Shown piece after piece: positions 58,828 to 61,856 of a DNA stretch of 61,856 nt. The notes beneath the pieces are model-generated. The model was not told the origin of the DNA and searched no databases. It saw only the letters and a list, made by a program, of their open reading frames with translations. The translations under genes and the position numbers were made by a program. The first letter of the stretch is position 1, and each line of letters begins with the position of its first letter. The stretch comes from an uncultured Rhodospirillales bacterium. Lineage in GTDB: Bacteria; Pseudomonadota; Alphaproteobacteria; Azospirillales; Azospirillaceae. The stretch is taken from the NCBI GenBank assembly GCA_903856295.1, contig CAIOBP010000205.1, positions 1 through 61,856 of the forward strand, given 5' to 3'.

Positions 58828-61795
58828 GCTTGCTTCGGGCATCCTGGATCGTTTCGGAACCGACCCGATAGCCCTGGCCGGAGTGACGGTGCTGCTGCCG
58901 ACCCGGCGCGCCTGCCGCTCCCTGCGCGAGGCCTTTCTGCGCCAAACCCACGGCCAGCCCCTGCTCTTGCCGGCGATGGCGCCGCTGGGCGATCTCGACG
59001 CCGAGGAGCTGGGGCTGTCGCTGGAGGAGCTTCCCGCCCTGGCCGGCACCCTCGATCTGCCGCCGGCGGTCAACGATCTGCGGCGGCGCCTGCTGCTGAC
59101 CCGGATCATTCTCCGCGCCCCCGATCTCGCCGCCACCGCGCCCCAGGCGGTGCGGCTGGCCGCCGATCTCACCCACCTGCTCGATCAGGTCGAGACCGAG
59201 GGGCTGAGCTTCGAGCGCCTCGCCGGGCTGGTGCCCGCGGATTACGCCAACCACTGGCAGGTGACTCTGGGCTTCCTCTCGATCCTCACCGAGCTGTGGC
59301 CGGCGATTCTGGAGGAGGAGGGCGCGATCGACGCCGCCGCCCGCCGCAACCGGGTGCTGGAGGCCCAGGCCGCCGCCTGGACGGCCCTGCCGCCTTCCGG
59401 TCCGGTGATCGCCGCCGGCTCGACCGGCTCGATTCCGGCCACCGGGGCGCTGCTGGCGGTGATCGCCGGGCTGCCCCAGGGCATGCTGGTGCTGCCCGCC
59501 CTCGACACCAGCACCGATGCGCTGGGCTGGGAGGCGATTCGCGCCGATGAAACCCACCCCCAGCACACGCTCGCCCGCCTGCTGGAGCGCCTGTCGATGG
59601 ACCGTGCCGAGGTCGCGCCTTGGCGTCCGGGCCTGCGCCCCGAGCGCGCCGCCCGCGCCCGCCTGCTCGCCGAGGTGCTGCGTCCGGCCGCGACCACCGA
59701 AGAATGGCGCGCCCTCGGCGGCTTCGACGACTCGGCGCTCGCCGGCCTGACCCGCATCGACTGCCCGACCGCCCAGGACGAGGCCGAGCTGGTGGCGCTG
59801 CTGCTGCGCCACGCCCTGGAAACCCCGGAACGCCGGGCGGCGCTGGTCACACCCGACCGCACCCTGGCCCGCCGGGTAGCCACCGCCCTCACGCGCTGGG
59901 GCATTCTGGTCAACGACTCGGGTGGGCAGCCGCTGGCCGACACCGCCGCCGGCAGCTTTCTCAATCTGTGCGCCGGAGCGCTGGAAAGCCGCTTCGATCC
60001 GGTGGCGCTGCTGGCGCTGTACAAGCACCCCTTGTCCGCCGCCGGAAGCTCGCCCTACGGCTGCCGGGCCTTTGCCCGCGCCCTGGAACGGGCGGTGCTG
60101 CGCGGCCCGCGCCCGGCGCCGGGGCTGGAGGGGCTGCGGGCGGCGCTGGCCCTGCTGCCCGAGCAGGCCGGTCGCGAGGAGCTGGTTGCCGGACTCGAGC
60201 GGCTGGCCGAAGCCGCCGCCTGCTTTCCGGAAGCGCGGGAGGGCGCTGGCGTGCCGGAGGCGCGGAAGGGCGCTGGCGTGCCGGAGGCGCGTGAAGGCGC
60301 TGGCGTGCCGTTCGCCGAGTTGCTGCGCGGGCACATCGCCTTTGCCGAAGCGATGGCGCGCACCGGGGACACGCCGGGCGCCGAGCGCCTATGGCGGCAT
60401 GATGACGGCGAAACGGCAGCGGCGCTGGTCAACGATCTGCTGATCGCCGCCCGCGACTTCCCCGAGGTGCCGGTGCGCGACTATCCCGGCCTGTTCGAGG
60501 CGCTGATGAAGGGACGGGTGGTGCGGCCGCGCTTCGGCCGGCATCCCCGGCTGGCGATTCTCGGCCCCCTCGAGGCCCGGCTTCAGCATGTCGACCTGAT
60601 GGTGCTGTCGGGGCTCAACGAGGGCTCGTGGCCGGCGGAACCGGCCGCCGACCCGTGGCTGTCGCGGCCGATGCGCAAGGCGTTCGGGCTGCCGGCGCCC
60701 GAACGCCAGATCGGGCTTTCGGCCCATGATTTCGCCCAGGCCGCCACCGCCCCCGAGGTGGTGCTGACCCGCGCCGAGCGGGTGGAGGGCGCGCCGACCG
60801 TGCCCTCGCGCTGGCTCTCCCGCCTCGACACCGTGCTCAAGGCGCTGGGGCTGGAGCACAAAATCGACCAGGAGGCCGTGCAGTGGCTGGCCTGGACCCG
60901 CGCCCTCGACGAACCCGCCGCCGTCGCTCCGGTGGCGCCGCCCGAGCCCCGGCCACCGCTGGCCGCCCGGCCGCGCAAGCTGTCGGTGACCGAAATCGAG
61001 ACCTGGATGCGCGACCCCTACGCCATCTATGCCCGCCACGTGCTGAAGCTGCGCCCGCTCGACCCGATCGCCGCCGACCCCGGAGCCGCCGAACGCGGCC
61101 AGTTCATCCATCAGGCGCTCGACGGCTTCGTCCGGGAGTGGCCGCTCGCCCTACCCGCCGACGCGGTGGAGCGGTTGCTCGAACACGGCCGCGCCGCCTT
61201 TGGCGATCTGCTGGCCCGGCCGGAAGTCTGGGCCTTCTGGTGGCCGCGCTTCGAGCGCGTCGCCCGCTGGTTTGTCGCCACCGAACGCGGCCGCCGCCCG
61301 ACCATCCGCTACGAGGCCAGCGAGGTGTCGGGGCGGATCGAGTTCGACGGCCGCGCCGGGCCGTTCATCCTCACCGCCAAGGCCGACCGCATCGACCGCC
61401 TGCCCGACGGCCGGCTGGTGATCATCGATTACAAGACCGGCACCGTGCCCAGCGCCACCGACATCGCGCTCGGCTTCTCGCCGCAATTGCCGCTGGAGGC
61501 GGCTTTGGCCGAGTCCGGCGGCTTCGACGGCATCGCGGCCGCGAAAGTCGCGGCTCTGGCCTTCTGGCGCCTCTCCGGCGGCGAGCCGGCCGGCGAGGAA
61601 AAACCGGTGAAGGGTGACGCCATGGATTTGGCCCGCCAAGCCCATGGCGGCCTGGAAGCGCTGATCTGGGCCTTCGACGACCCCGAAACCCCGTACCGCG
61701 CCTGTCCGCGGCCCCGTCACGCCCCGCGCTTCGCCGACTACGCCCAACTCGCCCGCGTCCAGGAATGGTCCGCCGACGGCGGCCCCGCCGAGTAA
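58781..61795 (+). CDS. addB: double-strand break repair protein AddB (alphaproteobacterial type)
   Basis: Subunit of the AddAB helicase-nuclease, 1004 residues. The N-terminal inactivated helicase domain has VTVLLPTRRACRSLREAFLR; the middle has LMVLSGLNEGSWPAEPAADP and PSRWLSRLDTVLKALG. The C-terminal PD-(D/E)xK nuclease domain has ERGQFIHQALDGFV and LVIIDYKTGTVPSATD. The start at 58781 (MAKVYTIPAGFSF) lies inside the end of murU; the frame is open earlier to 58547. A 9-residue triplicated insert sits at residues 484-510. addA should follow right of the window. Confidence 0.94.
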   Translation: MAKVYTIPAGFSFVDELASGILDRFGTDPIALAGVTVLLPTRRACRSLREAFLRQTHGQPLLLPAMAPLGDLDAEELGLSLEELPALAGTLDLPPAVNDLRRRLLLTRIILRAPDLAATAPQAVRLAADLTHLLDQVETEGLSFERLAGLVPADYANHWQVTLGFLSILTELWPAILEEEGAIDAAARRNRVLEAQAAAWTALPPSGPVIAAGSTGSIPATGALLAVIAGLPQGMLVLPALDTSTDALGWEAIRADETHPQHTLARLLERLSMDRAEVAPWRPGLRPERAARARLLAEVLRPAATTEEWRALGGFDDSALAGLTRIDCPTAQDEAELVALLLRHALETPERRAALVTPDRTLARRVATALTRWGILVNDSGGQPLADTAAGSFLNLCAGALESRFDPVALLALYKHPLSAAGSSPYGCRAFARALERAVLRGPRPAPGLEGLRAALALLPEQAGREELVAGLERLAEAAACFPEAREGAGVPEARKGAGVPEAREGAGVPFAELLRGHIAFAEAMARTGDTPGAERLWRHDDGETAAALVNDLLIAARDFPEVPVRDYPGLFEALMKGRVVRPRFGRHPRLAILGPLEARLQHVDLMVLSGLNEGSWPAEPAADPWLSRPMRKAFGLPAPERQIGLSAHDFAQAATAPEVVLTRAERVEGAPTVPSRWLSRLDTVLKALGLEHKIDQEAVQWLAWTRALDEPAAVAPVAPPEPRPPLAARPRKLSVTEIETWMRDPYAIYARHVLKLRPLDPIAADPGAAERGQFIHQALDGFVREWPLALPADAVERLLEHGRAAFGDLLARPEVWAFWWPRFERVARWFVATERGRRPTIRYEASEVSGRIEFDGRAGPFILTAKADRIDRLPDGRLVIIDYKTGTVPSATDIALGFSPQLPLEAALAESGGFDGIAAAKVAALAFWRLSGGEPAGEEKPVKGDAMDLARQAHGGLEALIWAFDDPETPYRACPRPRHAPRFADYAQLARVQEWSADGGPAE
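60230..60310. repeat. in-frame 27-bp tandem repeat, three copies
   Basis: Three adjacent 27-base units with the core GGGCGCTGGCGTGCCGGAGG lie within addB. They encode EAREGAGVP, EARKGAGVP and EAREGAGVP (residues 484-510). The copies differ by only a few bases, so the expansion is recent. Confidence 0.9.
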
Positions 61796-61801
61796 CGGGG
61801 T

Positions 61802-61843
61802 CTGGGGCCCGCGGCCCCAGTGGGGTCCAGGGGCAAAGCCCCT
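61802..61843. repeat. double-hairpin intergenic repeat, copy D
   Basis: CTGGGGCCCGCGGCCCCAG (61802-61820) and AGGGGCAAAGCCCCT (61829-61843) follow the addB stop. On the minus strand the order and cores equal copy A near 16.4 kb. Downstream sequence runs off the window. Confidence 0.65.
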
Positions 61844-61856
61844 TGGTCGCCGAAGG

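Noticed and set aside
58610-60334. Minus-strand open frame (574 codons) opposite addB
   Set aside because: It crosses the murU-addB junction and has no domain; addB is complete on the plus strand.

Overview
The window is about 62 kb of GC-rich DNA (roughly two thirds G+C) from an alphaproteobacterium, most likely a member of the Rhodospirillales (Rhodospirillum / Magnetospirillum / Phaeospirillum-like). The evidence is the gene content: a split b'-type ATP synthase subunit, HisC next to a cyclohexadienyl dehydrogenase, a YbjN-UbiK-ProC group, a TsaE-AmgK-MurU-AddB run, an SHP/DHC/cytochrome b561 redox locus typical of purple bacteria, and a Che3/Wsp-like chemosensory operon. The placement is an inference from gene content. 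No rRNA, tRNA or CRISPR array was seen.

Left edge (1-3.8 kb): an accessory, lower-GC island. It has a complete-looking IS4-family element with inverted repeats, a short winged-helix gene fragment, a truncated IS5-family transposase, a frameshifted tyrosine-integrase C-terminus, and a two-gene membrane module with an HTTM-like protein. A strong hairpin separates it from the chromosomal backbone.

3.8-19.2 kb: housekeeping and cell-surface genes. These are a family 2 glycosyltransferase, trpF, uppP, a DUF2125 protein, a ChaC-like enzyme, a three-gene Tad pilus motor block (TadA/B/C), a DedA-like membrane protein, dsbB, an HNH endonuclease, glgC-glgA, a cupin, a GST, gloB and a methyltransferase.

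19.4-31.3 kb: one continuous chemosensory operon. In order it encodes a receiver protein, CheW, CheR with a C-terminal repeat region, a second CheW, an MCP, a CheA-receiver hybrid, CheB, and a very large hybrid kinase with four receiver-like domains and an Hpt domain, followed by a GST-fold protein. Most junctions overlap by 4 bases. It looks like an alternative-function chemosensory pathway with a multi-step phosphorelay as output rather than a flagellar pathway.

31.5-33.6 kb: an F0 ATP synthase operon with atpI, atpB and a b'-like gene, closed by a strong terminator. The usual c-subunit and b-subunit genes are absent. 33.8-40.5 kb: a YARHG lipoprotein-like or secreted protein, a DUF5671 pair, a cytochrome b561-DHC fusion with SHP and DHC cytochromes, a secreted phytochelatin-synthase-like protein, and two paralogous small proteins of the 'GNI..KGER.YH.PG' type flanking a coiled-coil protein.

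40.7-61.8 kb: hisC-tyrC, a PhnA-like protein, a PAS-kinase / HD-GYP response-regulator pair, trpS, meaB, proC-ybjN-ubiK, two large membrane proteins of the BatA/DUF4159 type, tsaE-amgK-murU and addB. Several gene ends carry related double-hairpin repeats, and two genes contain independent in-frame 27-bp tandem repeats.
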